Shown here one piece after another: positions 32,495 to 42,326 of a stretch of 64,000 nucleotides of DNA. Source of the stretch: Candidatus Pantoea varia (GTDB taxonomy: Bacteria; Pseudomonadota; Gammaproteobacteria; Enterobacterales; Enterobacteriaceae); assembly GCF_900115075.1 (NCBI RefSeq), contig NZ_FOVG01000003.1:310001-374000 (forward strand). The letters run 5' to 3'. The position numbers were made by a program, and so were the translations under genes. The notes beneath the pieces are model-generated. The model made no database searches. It saw only the letters and a program-made list of their open reading frames with translations, and was not told where the DNA came from. Each line of letters begins with the position of its first letter. Position 1 is the stretch's first letter.

Positions 32495-34601
32495 GGGCCT
32501 GTACCATCATATTGCGGGTTTCGCCTTCACGGACGCGCAGATTGCCGCCGCTTGAAGTGTAATAGTGCTGATTAAACAGGTTATTGATGTTCAGACGCAG
32601 CTCAGTCTTTTCGCCGAACAGGTGGTTTTTCCACGCCACGAAGCTGTCGGCCACCACATAGTCGGGCAGCGTGAAACTGTTATCGGGATCGCCCGCACGG
32701 CTGCCGACATAACGCGCACCGCCACCGAGCCGCAGCGAGCCGGGCAGGCTGCTGACCTGCAGCTCATGACTCAGGTAAAGCGCACCGGCATGACGCGGGG
32801 CGTTCTGCAGACGATTGCCGTTGTTTTCTGGATTCACCCGGTCGCTGACGATTTCTGTCTGATCATAGCTGTAGTTCGCACTCAAATCCCAGCCAGGCGC
32901 AATCTCGCCGTTCAGCTCAAATTCAGCGCCAGTCGATCGGGCTTTATCAATTGCCCGCGTGCTGCCGTTGATATTCAGCGACATCGCCCTTTCATCTATC
33001 CGATACAGCGCCACGGTGGCGAGCAGTTTTGGCGAAAGCTGCCATTTACTGCCGACCTCCCAGCTGGTGCCCTGTTCCGGTTTGCCGACGTTGCCGTCAT
33101 CATCCACGTCGGTAGACGGAGTGAAGGATTTGCTGACGCTGGTGTAGAAAGAGAGATCTGGCGTCAGTTTGTAGATCACGCCCGCCTGCGGCAGAAACTT
33201 ATTGCCCTCGTCGTTCAGGGTCTCCACCTGCGGATTAAAGCCGCGCGAGGCGCGCTGCTCATAATGCTGATAACGACCACCCAGCACCACAATCCAGTCC
33301 TGTGTGAGCGAAATACTGTCTTTAGCGTAGAGCGAGCGGCTATGAATACGGTTCAGGTTATTAGCACCCGCGGTGTTTTCGGTGCTGGCGTCTGTGACCG
33401 GTGACAGCATGTCATATTCGGGATTGAAGTAGTTGAACTGGCGATTGACCTTACCCTGATACTGATGGGCACGGTAAGTCTGGTTCATCTCATAGTCGGT
33501 GCCTACCACCAGCGCGTGCTGCATCCCCAGGATTTCCGGGTTGCCCAGCAGATCCCAGCTCACATATTTGGTTTTGTGGTTAAATCCCCGATTGGCATCG
33601 GCGCGACGTGTGACCACGCCGCTGCTGGCGTTCACTGCCGTCACGCGCACTTCATTGTTGTCATAGCGCCGCTGGTTCCAGCCCAGCGTTAACCGGGTGC
33701 GCCACTCATCGTTAAACTGCCAGTCATAGTGGGCATTCAGGGTTTTGTTGTGGCCCCAGGCGTGGTTGGCTTTGTCATCCAGACGATCTTTGTAACCGAT
33801 ATCGATGGGCTTGCCGTCGATAAAGGCTGTGCCGCGATCGTAGGGAATGTCATAGCGATAGTCGGCATAGCTGATCAGAAAACTTGCCTGTTCGCCGAAC
33901 CATTGCAGTGACGGTGCCAGCAGTGTGTGCTCTTCACTGCCAAAGTTGCGCCAGTAATCCTGATTCTGCTTTTCGGCGATCAGCCGGAAGGCAAAACCGT
34001 TGCACAGCGGGCCGGTGACATCCAGCGTGCCTGCGCCGCCACCTTCGCTGGCATAACGTCCGGTGAAGCTGGAGTGCCAGTTGTACTGAGGCTTTTTACT
34101 GACCACATTGATAATTCCCCCCGGATTTTGAATGCCATACAGCAGCGAGGAGGAGCCTTTCAGCACCTCGACCCGTTCGGTCGTGGCATCAAAATTGAGT
34201 CCCTGACTGCTGCGGATGCCATCCCGGTAGACTGAACCATCGGCGTTACTGCCAAAACCGCGTCGTACAAAGCCATCTTCGGTGCCTGCCAGCGTGTTCG
34301 CCTCCGAGACGCCGCTGACAAAGCGCATCGCATCCGCCAGTGAGCTGGCCTGGAAATCCTCCAGTTGCTGCTGCGTGACCACGCTGACCGATTGCACCTC
34401 ATCGAGTCGCGCGGTCGGCATTTTACTGGCAACGCTTGTCTCGCTGGCGCTGTAATTTCCCTCTGAACGGGCATCCGCGGTCACGGTCATATCCGGAGCG
34501 CTGTCGGCTGCTGCACTGACCTGCGGCAGCATCATGCTGCCGCAAATCGCCACGACCAGAGCGGGGTGGCGGGCCGGATATTGTGAGTCTTTGTTTTTCA
34601 T
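32481..34601 (-). CDS. TonB-dependent siderophore receptor
   Basis: 706 residues from ATG 34601; the frame extends to 34664 but the extra residues lack signal-peptide character. Signal peptide (ALVVAICGSMMLPQVSAA), TonB box near DMTVTADA, plug domain (SVSVVTQQQLEDFQASSLADAM, GSNADGSVYRDGIR, VEVLKGSSSLLYGIQNPGGIINVVSKKP) and a 22-strand beta-barrel ending NMMVQARVEF. It imports a ferric siderophore over the outer membrane. A Fur-like box lies upstream (34773-34791). The ligand is unknown; hydroxamate-type receptors look most alike. It overlaps the binding-protein gene. Confidence 0.9.
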   Translation of the reverse strand: MKNKDSQYPARHPALVVAICGSMMLPQVSAAADSAPDMTVTADARSEGNYSASETSVASKMPTARLDEVQSVSVVTQQQLEDFQASSLADAMRFVSGVSEANTLAGTEDGFVRRGFGSNADGSVYRDGIRSSQGLNFDATTERVEVLKGSSSLLYGIQNPGGIINVVSKKPQYNWHSSFTGRYASEGGGAGTLDVTGPLCNGFAFRLIAEKQNQDYWRNFGSEEHTLLAPSLQWFGEQASFLISYADYRYDIPYDRGTAFIDGKPIDIGYKDRLDDKANHAWGHNKTLNAHYDWQFNDEWRTRLTLGWNQRRYDNNEVRVTAVNASSGVVTRRADANRGFNHKTKYVSWDLLGNPEILGMQHALVVGTDYEMNQTYRAHQYQGKVNRQFNYFNPEYDMLSPVTDASTENTAGANNLNRIHSRSLYAKDSISLTQDWIVVLGGRYQHYEQRASRGFNPQVETLNDEGNKFLPQAGVIYKLTPDLSFYTSVSKSFTPSTDVDDDGNVGKPEQGTSWEVGSKWQLSPKLLATVALYRIDERAMSLNINGSTRAIDKARSTGAEFELNGEIAPGWDLSANYSYDQTEIVSDRVNPENNGNRLQNAPRHAGALYLSHELQVSSLPGSLRLGGGARYVGSRAGDPDNSFTLPDYVVADSFVAWKNHLFGEKTELRLNINNLFNQHYYTSSGGNLRVREGETRNMMVQARVEF

Positions 34602-35073
34602 TTTCTTTTCGTGTCTGTTACTGGCAGTTACTGAAGCTAATACGCCCTGATGGCTGTCTGTCATGCAGGGCTTCCCTGGAGGTGGTCTGCAATATGCAGC
34701 GCGTTAACCAGAGGAGAAGCGCATCAGGGTTTTCAGCTCATTACGCCGTCCGGACGACAATACTTCTCATCTGTAATTGAGAATCATTCAAACATCAGGT
34801 AATGTAGTAGTAAACATAATTTGCAGAGTTTTTGCTACATTTTTGCCGTATCGCTTTTTGCGGAGTTACCGTCTGGCTAATGCTGTTAATCTATTGAAAT
34901 AAATAATTATTTATTCATTAATGGTTAAGGAAAGTGCGCTTAACCCCTATCTTTTGCAGGTGAAAGGTGAAACGGCAGGACGTTTTCACTACATTTTCTG
35001 GCTGTGAACCATCCTCCTTTAACCAGACCGGTAATAAGCCTTTCAGACCTATAACGCTACCAGCAGGAGCAGC
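34602..35073. other. Divergent intergenic region (siderophore receptor / RpiR regulator)
   Basis: About 470 nt. The Fur-like box at 34773-34791 is the only recognised site; the region 34790-34920 is AT-rich, as expected for promoters. No gene seen. Confidence 0.5.
34773..34791. promoter_or_regulatory. Fur-like box of the siderophore receptor operon
   Basis: GTAATTGAGAATCATTCAA agrees with the 19-bp Fur consensus at 12 positions, including the central GA-AATCATT part. It lies 172 nt before the receptor ATG. Iron repression is expected. Confidence 0.6.
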
Positions 35074-35964
35074 ATGAAACAGAACAGGCCGGTTAAAAAC
35101 AGAGTGGATGTGGTGGCAGAGCGTCTTCGTGCCCGCGAAAAGCAGCTCTCACCTCGTCTTCTGGCCGTGGCGCGTTATATCGACCAGCAGCGCGAAACGG
35201 TGCTCGAAAGCACCGCGATGGAGATCGCCGTGGCAAATAACACCTCTGATGCCACCGTGATCCGCGCTATTCAGGCGCTGGGCTTTAGCGGGTTGCGTGA
35301 CCTCAAACAGACGCTGAAAGCCTGGTTTGGTCCGTCGCTGACCTCTGAAGATAAGATGATCACCACCGTTAGTGAGGTGACCAGCGACGTGAACAGCGCC
35401 ATCGACTTTGTGCTGAGCGGCCACCGGCACGCCTGTGAGGTGCTGTCGCAGCCGCAGAATCGGCTGGCGGTGGCAGATGCCGTGGCACTGCTGGGCGAAG
35501 CGCGGGAAGTGGCTATTTTCGGCATTAATGCCTCGGGTATTCTGGCGGACTACAGCGTGCGGCTGCTGAATCGTATCGGTCTGCCCGCCTTTTCCCTGAA
35601 TCGCGCCGGTATTGCGCTGGCAGAACAGATGCTGGCGCTGCAGCGTGGCGACGTGCTGGTGATGATGGCGCAGCAGTCGGCGCACCGGGAAGGAACGACC
35701 GTGGTACGTGAAGCGAAACGGCTTGATATTCCGATCATTCTGCTGACTAACGCCACCGACTCCTTTTTTGCGCGGGAGGCGGATGTGTTGATCAATGTGC
35801 CTCGCGGTGGCGAGAAGGGACGCATTCCACTACACGGCACGATTATGGTCTGTCTGGAGATGCTGATCCTGTCGGTGGCCTCGACGCTGCCGCAGCGCAC
35901 GGTTAAGACGATGAAACGATTACAGGACCTCTATCGAGGGCTGAAACCCGCCAGCAAAAAGTAG
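35074..35964 (+). CDS. RpiR/MurR-family regulator with SIS domain
   Basis: 296 residues. Residues about 15-95 are the RpiR helix-turn-helix (LSPRLLAVARYIDQQRETVL, NTSDATVIRAIQALGFSGL); residues about 130-265 form a sugar-phosphate isomerase (SIS) domain (EVAIFGINASGILADYSVRLL, GDVLVMMAQQSAHREGT, IILLTNATDSFFAREADVLI). The SIS part normally binds a phosphosugar effector. No sugar gene is adjacent, so targets are unknown. The LKPASKK tail is basic. Confidence 0.9.
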   Translation: MKQNRPVKNRVDVVAERLRAREKQLSPRLLAVARYIDQQRETVLESTAMEIAVANNTSDATVIRAIQALGFSGLRDLKQTLKAWFGPSLTSEDKMITTVSEVTSDVNSAIDFVLSGHRHACEVLSQPQNRLAVADAVALLGEAREVAIFGINASGILADYSVRLLNRIGLPAFSLNRAGIALAEQMLALQRGDVLVMMAQQSAHREGTTVVREAKRLDIPIILLTNATDSFFAREADVLINVPRGGEKGRIPLHGTIMVCLEMLILSVASTLPQRTVKTMKRLQDLYRGLKPASKK

Positions 35965-36162
35965 TCCGAATCACTCAGCCGTGACCGGGATTTCCCGACA
36001 GACCGAGTGTCACGGCTTTCTTTAACTCAAATTTCTCCGCTTTGCGACGGCGATCGCGTCTTTTCTTCTGCCACTTTTCTCAGACGTCTACGCTTACAGC
36101 TTGCCGCGCCAACGGGTGCGGCTCTTACTTTCATTTTAATTTTGCTTTGTGCGGAGCTGCTG

Positions 36163-38136
36163 ATGAAACCCCTTCACGCGCAATACCTTTTCTGCTGTGC
36201 GACCCTGAGCCTGCTGTCCCCTCTGCCAGCACTTGCCTGGAGCGATCTCACCGTGTTTGGCGATAGCCTGAGTGATGGTGGCAACGTAGGCCGCTTTACC
36301 TATGATGGCGCGACCCATCCGCTTTATGACGAAATCCTGGCGCAGTCGTTGGGCGATACCCTGCGTCCCTCATCCCAGGGAGGAAGCAACTATGCCGAAG
36401 GTGGCGCCGTTGCGGTGCCGGCGATCAATCCCCTGTTTAATACCCAGGATCAGCTCGATAGCTACCTGGCGGCGCGTGGCGGACGTGCCGACCCGAATGG
36501 TCTCTATATTCACTGGATTGGCGGCAATGATTTAGCGGCGGCGGCGCTTGCGCCTCTTGCTGCGCAGCAGATCGTGGATAACAGTGCCAGTGCAGCGGCC
36601 TCACAGGTCAGCCGGTTGCTGGATGCCGGGGCCGGAACGGTGATTGTACCGACGGTACCGAATGTGGGTGCAACGCCTGCTCTATTACAGGCGATACTGC
36701 AGGTGCTTGGCCCGGCCGCGCAACCCGCTACGGCGGCGCTGTTTCAGTCGCTGAGCACCACCACCACGCCTGACCGGGCCGCAAGAGAGCAGGCGATTGA
36801 GACCGCGCTTAACGAGGCGGCCGGACAGGTCTCTTCGATTCCGCTTATCCGCGATGCACTGGCGCAACAGCTGATTGCCGCCTGGCAGTTACTGAGTCAG
36901 GAGGCTGCAACACTTACCGACCGTTACAATCAGGCTGAGGAGCAGGGGCTGGTGGCGGCCCGCGGCAACATCGCGCGGGTGGATATCAATGGCCTGTTTA
37001 ATGAGGTAATCGATAATCCGCGTCTGTATGGACTGAGCAATACGGCTGGCATGGCCTGTCCGCCCGGCGTCTCATCAATGGACTGTACCTCCTCAACGCC
37101 AGGATTTTCGCAGTCGCAGCAATATCTGTTCGCCGACCGGCTGCATCCCAGCCCGGCAGTGCATGCGCTGATCGCCGATTATATTGAGTCGGTGCTGAAT
37201 GCTCCGCTGCAGGTGGCGGCGCTAAGTCAGGCTCCGTCGATGCTGGTGGGCGATGCGCATAATACGCTTGATGGACATCTGCAGCAGCAACGTCAGCAGC
37301 CCGCCAGCGCTGGCGAGTTTACTGTTTTCGGCGGTTACGCCGGGCAGCAGCGTGATTTCCGCGGCGACAGCCTGCTGGATGGCGACGCCACCAGCGCCAC
37401 CGGCACCGTGGGTGTGGGCTATCAGCTGACCGATCACTGGCAGGCCGGAGCCTTGCTCTCTACCACATCGCAACGGCAGGATCCCTCGTCGCGCTTTGAT
37501 TACCGTCTGCGCGGTAATCTGGTGGCGCTCTGGAGTCAGTTCAATTATCTCGATGGCGGATGGATTAACGCGGATGCCCATTATGCCGATCTCAACTTTG
37601 ATGATATCGAGCGTCAGATCAGGCTGGGACCGGCGACCCGCACGGAGAAAGGCAGCAGCGACGGTAAAGTGCTGGGAATGCGGGTGCAGACCGGCTGGGA
37701 TTTACCGCTGGGCCGCTATGTCTCCACCGGCCCGATGGCCAGCTATGCGCTCGACTACACCCAGGTTGATGGCTATCAGGAAGAGGGCAACAGCAGCACC
37801 TCTATGCGCTTTGGCGACCAGACGCTGCACTCCCAAATCGGTTCGGTGGGCTGGCGCATCGACAGCAAAGATTTGCTGATCAATCCCTGGGCACAGGTCA
37901 GCTACAACCATCAGTTTGGGGACAGCGACTCTGCTGTGACAACCGGACTGAAGTCGACCCGCACCGCCTTTACCCGCAGCAGGGGTTCACGTGATGATAA
38001 CTGGATCGATATGGCGGTTGGGGCGAGCGTGCCAATTGGCGCATCAGTCAATGCATTTGCTGGCGTCTCGGCAGTGGCAGGTAACAGCGACACACATCAG
38101 GTGACATGGAACGTCGGGCTTAACGCCCGCTTTTAA
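36163..38136 (+). CDS. GDSL-family autotransporter esterase
   Basis: 657 residues from ATG 36163 (GGAG about seven bases upstream; it begins a proper signal peptide, MKPLHAQYLFCCATLSLLSP...ALA). The frame is open to 36007 but that part has no signal features. The passenger is an SGNH hydrolase: block I FGDSLSDGGN (Ser35), block III WIGGNDLA, block V DRLHP with Asp and His. From about residue 390 to the end, a 12-strand autotransporter beta-barrel (FTVFGGYAGQQRDF, VGYQLTDHWQAG, VTWNVGLNARF) anchors it. The layout is that of EstA/ApeE-type surface esterases that hydrolyse short-chain or aryl esters. Confidence 0.9.
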   Translation: MKPLHAQYLFCCATLSLLSPLPALAWSDLTVFGDSLSDGGNVGRFTYDGATHPLYDEILAQSLGDTLRPSSQGGSNYAEGGAVAVPAINPLFNTQDQLDSYLAARGGRADPNGLYIHWIGGNDLAAAALAPLAAQQIVDNSASAAASQVSRLLDAGAGTVIVPTVPNVGATPALLQAILQVLGPAAQPATAALFQSLSTTTTPDRAAREQAIETALNEAAGQVSSIPLIRDALAQQLIAAWQLLSQEAATLTDRYNQAEEQGLVAARGNIARVDINGLFNEVIDNPRLYGLSNTAGMACPPGVSSMDCTSSTPGFSQSQQYLFADRLHPSPAVHALIADYIESVLNAPLQVAALSQAPSMLVGDAHNTLDGHLQQQRQQPASAGEFTVFGGYAGQQRDFRGDSLLDGDATSATGTVGVGYQLTDHWQAGALLSTTSQRQDPSSRFDYRLRGNLVALWSQFNYLDGGWINADAHYADLNFDDIERQIRLGPATRTEKGSSDGKVLGMRVQTGWDLPLGRYVSTGPMASYALDYTQVDGYQEEGNSSTSMRFGDQTLHSQIGSVGWRIDSKDLLINPWAQVSYNHQFGDSDSAVTTGLKSTRTAFTRSRGSRDDNWIDMAVGASVPIGASVNAFAGVSAVAGNSDTHQVTWNVGLNARF

Positions 38137-38266
38137 GCGTTCAGCTTTGCTCAGCGTCGCCGGTCGTTATCGCAGGAAGATAGCGGCAGGCGACGTTGCC
38201 GCAGAACTGAGGGTTCATCGCGCCCGGAGGCAGTTGATTGTAACTCTTATCTGTGGCATGCCTTTT

Positions 38267-39352
38267 TCATGCTTCGATCAAAGCCTGCGCCTCCAGCTCG
38301 CGCACCCGCGGTATCACTTCGCGACCAAAGAATTCGACCTCCTCATGAAAGTGCAGAAATGCCAGCAGCAGCAAATCCACACCGGCCTGCTTCAGTTCGA
38401 TAATTCGTTCAGCAATTTGCTGGGGTGTGCCAATCAGATTGGTTTTAAAGCCGTCGTTGTATTGCACCAGATCCTCAAACGACGACTTCGCCCAGTTTCC
38501 CTCTCCTTCGGGTGAGGCACTGCCTGCATTTTTGACCTCATGCTGAAAGCCTTTTACTGCATCCGGGTTGGCTTTGCTTATGATCTCATGAAGCACCGCC
38601 AGCGCCTGCTGTTCGCTTTCTCTGGCAATCACAAAACCATTCAGTCCGATTCTGACCTGATGCTGATTTCGTGCGGCTTTTTCACGGATATCCGCGACCT
38701 GCAGACGGACGCCGTCCGGGGTATTACCGTTGGTAAAATACCAGTCTGACACCCTGGCGGCCATGTCGCGCGCCGCGCGTGAACTGCCACCCTGGAAAAT
38801 TTCCGGGAGCGGTGATAACGGCTTGGGTTTCATGACGTAATCGCGGAAGCGATAAAAATCGCCAGCAAAGCTAAAGCTCTCTTCACGCCAGATGCCCCGC
38901 AGGCAGCGAATAAACTCTTCTGAACGCAGATAGCGCTCTTCATGATCGAGCCAGGGTTCACCAATCGCCTTGAACTCGCCCCGAAACCAGCCGCTGACAA
39001 TATTAACGGCGATACGTGGACCATAAAGATGGCTGATGGTGGCAATCTGCTTTGCCGCTAATACCGGATTCCACGGACCGGGCAGAAGTGCTGCAATCAC
39101 TTTTAATTTCGAGGTGTGGCTGAGTAAATCCTGCGAGAATGTGACCGATTCATGCTGATTATCTGCGCCATATCCGGCAGTAAACCGAACCTGCGTCAGC
39201 GCATAATCAAAACCCGCCTGTTCAGCGATCTGCGCCAGTTTGCGATTGTATTCGGCATCCCAGCGGGTACGCTGCTCTATCTGACTGATTACCAGTCCGC
39301 CCGAGACATTCGGCACCCAGTAGGCGAACTGTAGAGGTTGGTTCAGTGACAT
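38267..39352 (-). CDS. sfnG: SfnG-like FMNH2-dependent dimethylsulfone monooxygenase
   Basis: 361 residues of the luciferase-like (LLM) flavin monooxygenase family. WVPNVSGGLVISQIEQRT, GFDYALTQVRFTAGYG, LPGPWNPVLAAKQIATI, VNIVSGWFRGEFKAIGEPW and EIFQGGSSRAARDMAARVSDW closely follow SfnG, which converts dimethylsulfone to methanesulfinate with reduced FMN. No flavin reductase or other sulfone gene is adjacent, so it must use a reductase from elsewhere. Sulfur-starvation control is likely (family knowledge). Confidence 0.85.
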   Translation of the reverse strand: MSLNQPLQFAYWVPNVSGGLVISQIEQRTRWDAEYNRKLAQIAEQAGFDYALTQVRFTAGYGADNQHESVTFSQDLLSHTSKLKVIAALLPGPWNPVLAAKQIATISHLYGPRIAVNIVSGWFRGEFKAIGEPWLDHEERYLRSEEFIRCLRGIWREESFSFAGDFYRFRDYVMKPKPLSPLPEIFQGGSSRAARDMAARVSDWYFTNGNTPDGVRLQVADIREKAARNQHQVRIGLNGFVIARESEQQALAVLHEIISKANPDAVKGFQHEVKNAGSASPEGEGNWAKSSFEDLVQYNDGFKTNLIGTPQQIAERIIELKQAGVDLLLLAFLHFHEEVEFFGREVIPRVRELEAQALIEA

Positions 39353-39664
39353 GATTTTCTCCTGGCATATAGCTGGATTAATGGAACAGTTAATTTTTCC
39401 AAACTTTCAGATATAAAAGAAAAGTCCAAGCAGTAACCGTGCCAGAGCGTAATGGTCTGTTTTTATTGGATTAAAATCGAATTTTTCATGAACGTGCTGT
39501 TGCATATGCAGCAACCCGGAAACAGCCCGGTTGCTGATGCAGCAGCGCTTCATGACCGCGCGTGACTGGGGGGAGTTCATGGCCGCCTGAATACGGCGGT
39601 ATTCGCAGATAGCCATAACGCGATGTGATAACGTAGCGGCTCAGTTCAGGAGCCGGAGGCCATC
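39353..39664. other. Intergenic region between sfnG and the GNAT gene
   Basis: About 310 nt with divergent promoters expected. CATATGCAGCAACCC and related GCTGTTGCATATGC near 39495-39520 form an inverted pair (GTTGCATATGCAGCAAC), a possible regulator site. No gene with a good start seen. Confidence 0.4.
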
Positions 39665-40135
39665 ATGATTGTCAGACAGGCATCGCCCGAAGAGGCATAC
39701 ACGCTATGGAATATCCGCAATCTGGCCATCCGTCACGGCTGCCAGCACGCCTATCCACCCGATGTTCTTGCCGCCTGGACGCCAGACCGCATGCCCGCCA
39801 GCTTTCCCGGGATGATCCGCGTGAATCCTTTCTTCGTGATTGATGGCCCGGACGGCGTGCCGGTGGCCACGGGATCGCTGGATCTGGCCGCCGCGAGTGT
39901 GGAAGCCATTTTTACGCTCCCCGATTTCGCCGGACAGGGAATGGCGGGCCTGATCATCGACACCATCAAAGCGGAGGCGCAGCAGCGTGGCTACCGCCGA
40001 TTGACGCTCGAATCGACGCCGAACGCCGTAAGCTTTTATCAGCAGCATGGCTTCCGTCAGCTGGGAGAAAGTCTCTATCCGTCAAAGCTGGCGGGCTGTG
40101 CGTTGCGCTGTATGGCGATGGAGATTGACCTGTGA
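39665..40135 (+). CDS. GNAT-family N-acetyltransferase
   Basis: 156 residues. The acetyl-CoA loop is DFAGQGMAGLIIDTIKAEAQQRGY (Q-x-x-G-x-A form, about residues 93-116), followed by LTLESTPNAVSFYQQHGF, the usual C-terminal motif. The substrate is unknown. GGAG at 39651-39654 is the ribosome site. It lies between sfnG (divergent) and rluF (same strand, 103 nt downstream). Confidence 0.88.
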   Translation: MIVRQASPEEAYTLWNIRNLAIRHGCQHAYPPDVLAAWTPDRMPASFPGMIRVNPFFVIDGPDGVPVATGSLDLAAASVEAIFTLPDFAGQGMAGLIIDTIKAEAQQRGYRRLTLESTPNAVSFYQQHGFRQLGESLYPSKLAGCALRCMAMEIDL

Positions 40136-40238
40136 TTGCCGACAACCGCCGGACGGGCAAAAAGCGGCAAAAGTTTCCCGGCCAAAGACTTCGCAAGCCC
40201 CCGCCGGTAAGGTATAGTCCGCGTTTTTTGGAGGAATC

Positions 40239-41117
40239 ATGCTGACTGGCTCATCAACACGTCTTAATAAATACATCAGCGAGAGCGGCATCTGCTCCCG
40301 TCGTGACGCCGATCGTTACATCGAGCAGGGCAACGTTTTCATTAACGGCAAACGGGCCTCTGTGGGCGCGCAGGTATTTGCAGGCGATGTGGTAAAGGTG
40401 AATGGTCAGCTGATTGAACCCCGCGACGAAGACGATCTGGTGCTGATTGCACTGAATAAGCCGGTGGGAATTATCACCACCATGGAAGAGGGCGAGCGCG
40501 ATAACATCAGTGACTTCGTCAATCACAGCAAGCGCGTCTTCCCGATTGGCCGCCTCGATAAAGATTCTCAGGGCCTGATTTTCCTCACCAACCACGGCGA
40601 TCTGGTCAACAAGATCCTGCGGGCCGGTAACAACCACGAAAAAGAGTATGTTGTTACCGTCGATAAGCCGATCACTGATGAGTTTATTGCCGGGATGAGC
40701 GCGGGCGTGCCGATGCTGGGCACGGTGACCAAAAAGTGCAAAGTGAAAAAGGAAGCGCCATTTGTCTTCCGTATCACGCTGGTTCAGGGACTGAATCGCC
40801 AGATCCGCCGCATGTGTAAGCATTTTGGCTTTGAAGTGACGAAGCTTGAGCGGACGCGCATCATGAACGTCAATCTCAAGGGATTGCCGCTGGGGGAATG
40901 GCGCGATCTCACCGACGACGAACTCGTTGAGCTGTTTAAACTGCTGGAGAACTCCTCTTCAGAAGATAAACCGGCGAAGAAAGCGAAAGCCCCGGCTAAA
41001 GCGGCCACCGCTAAAAAACCGCAGAAGAGTGCCGCGAAACCGGCAGAAAAATCGGATGCTAACGGTGCCTCACGCAAGCGCTTTGTCCAGCCAGGACGTA
41101 AGAAGAAAGGGCGCTAA
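40239..41117 (+). CDS. rluF: 23S rRNA pseudouridine(2604) synthase RluF
   Basis: 292 residues. The N-terminal S4 RNA-binding domain is [25 protein letters not shown]; the catalytic Asp is D107 in [17 protein letters not shown], as in E. coli RluF; the later [13 protein letters not shown] completes the TruA/RsuA fold. It converts U2604 (and U2605 weakly) of 23S rRNA to pseudouridine. The C-terminal 50 residues are a Lys/Ala-rich basic tail. GGAGGA (40230-40235) is the ribosome site and an intrinsic terminator follows. As a backbone gene it supports a chromosomal location. Confidence 0.95.
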   Translation: MLTGSSTRLNKYISESGICSRRDADRYIEQGNVFINGKRASVGAQVFAGDVVKVNGQLIEPRDEDDLVLIALNKPVGIITTMEEGERDNISDFVNHSKRVFPIGRLDKDSQGLIFLTNHGDLVNKILRAGNNHEKEYVVTVDKPITDEFIAGMSAGVPMLGTVTKKCKVKKEAPFVFRITLVQGLNRQIRRMCKHFGFEVTKLERTRIMNVNLKGLPLGEWRDLTDDELVELFKLLENSSSEDKPAKKAKAPAKAATAKKPQKSAAKPAEKSDANGASRKRFVQPGRKKKGR

Positions 41118-41128
41118 GACGACGGGAT

Positions 41129-41160
41129 GCAGAGAGCGACATCCGCGCTCTCTGCGTTTT
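41129..41160 (+). terminator. Intrinsic terminator of rluF
   Basis: GCAGAGAGCG (41129-41138), 7-nt loop, CGCTCTCTGC (41146-41155), then GTTTT; 11 nt after the rluF stop. Confidence 0.8.
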
Positions 41161-41170
41161 CACTTACACA

Positions 41171-42235
41171 TTACGGAATAATTCGCGCCGCCCGAAAGCG
41201 GGCAAACAGATCGCAGAACATCTCATCCGTTGCACGATAACCCTGAAAGCCTGCCCGCCGCAGCTTGCTGCCGTCGCCAAACATGTCATAGTTCCAGCCA
41301 AAAACAAAATCAGCAAAAGCACCGTCGCTCAGCGCCAGAAGATCGGCCTCGGCCAGTGCGTTCTCAGTGGCAATTTCCCGCCACAGCGCACGATAGTCCT
41401 GAAACATCTGGCGGAACGACAGTGAAACCGGCGGCGCGATTTCCAGTTCAAACCATGCTGCAATTAACGGCCAGAGCTCACTCCAGCGCCACAGATCGCC
41501 ATTGTTGATGTTAAACGCCTGATTGTGCGCGTCAGGGCTGCGCGCGGCCCAGATCGTGGCATCGGCCAGCAGTGTGGCATCGGTAAAATCGACCATGCTG
41601 TGCCAGGTTTCTGGCGAACCGGGAAAGCGAAAAGGCAGTCGTGCTGCGTGACAGATTGACGCATAGATCGCCAGACTGAGCGCCAGATTCATGCTGTTCC
41701 CAGGCCGATCGCTGCCGACGACGCCGGGCCGTGGTGCGCTCCAGTGCCAGGCTTTACCCTGCTGTTGTGCGTTCAGCCAGTTCAGCTGTGCGGCGTTGAA
41801 CTCGGCACCGGGCACGCCGGGATCGCTTTCCCGCGCCGGAGTCTTAAACCGGCCGAGATGGGCGCCATACACTTTGTATCCCTGCATCAGACTGACATGC
41901 TCAAGCGGGGCGATATCTTCTATGGCCTGCACCAGATTTTGCAGCATGGCGAGATTTGGCCCGACCATCGACTCCCAGTCAGCGGCATTCAGCCAGGCGC
42001 TGTAAAAGATATGGGTGACGTCAGTGAGTGAGGCCAGCCGTTCATCGGTCTGCTGCCTGTCGCGCAGATCCACCGCGATAACCTCGGTTCCGCTTACCGC
42101 TAACTCTGACCGATGCGTCAGCGCGGTCACCTGCCACTGATCTGCCACCAGCGCCTGGCAGAGTTGCTGGCCGACAATCCCGCTGGCTCCTGCTACCAGC
42201 GCAACCTTTTTATCCTGTGTCATTTTCATGATCAT
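41171..42235 (-). CDS. SDR-superfamily reductase, PRISE-like
   Basis: 354 residues. The N-terminal Rossmann motif is ALVAGASGIVGQQLC (GxxGxxG form), then ALTHRSE (NADP-type) and DVTHIFYSAW. SLMQGYKVYGAHLG with Tyr/Lys spaced as in YxxxK-like progesterone 5-beta-reductase/iridoid-synthase (PRISE) enzymes, and LNWLNAQQQGKAWHWSAPRPGVV, support an enone reductase. Bacterial members are poorly studied. It is divergent from the LysR gene at 42327 (91 nt between), the probable regulator. Confidence 0.85.
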   Translation of the reverse strand: MIMKMTQDKKVALVAGASGIVGQQLCQALVADQWQVTALTHRSELAVSGTEVIAVDLRDRQQTDERLASLTDVTHIFYSAWLNAADWESMVGPNLAMLQNLVQAIEDIAPLEHVSLMQGYKVYGAHLGRFKTPARESDPGVPGAEFNAAQLNWLNAQQQGKAWHWSAPRPGVVGSDRPGNSMNLALSLAIYASICHAARLPFRFPGSPETWHSMVDFTDATLLADATIWAARSPDAHNQAFNINNGDLWRWSELWPLIAAWFELEIAPPVSLSFRQMFQDYRALWREIATENALAEADLLALSDGAFADFVFGWNYDMFGDGSKLRRAGFQGYRATDEMFCDLFARFRAARIIP

Positions 42236-42326
42236 TACCCTGTTAAGAGAGAAGCCGCATTCTCACCTGCGCTTTATTCTGATTAAATCCCCTGAACCGG
42301 ATATCACTTATCAGGAAAATCAATAA

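Noticed and set aside
39407-39616. 69-residue minus-strand frame upstream of sfnG
   Set aside because: No ribosome site, Cys-rich random-looking product, and it lies in a divergent promoter region.
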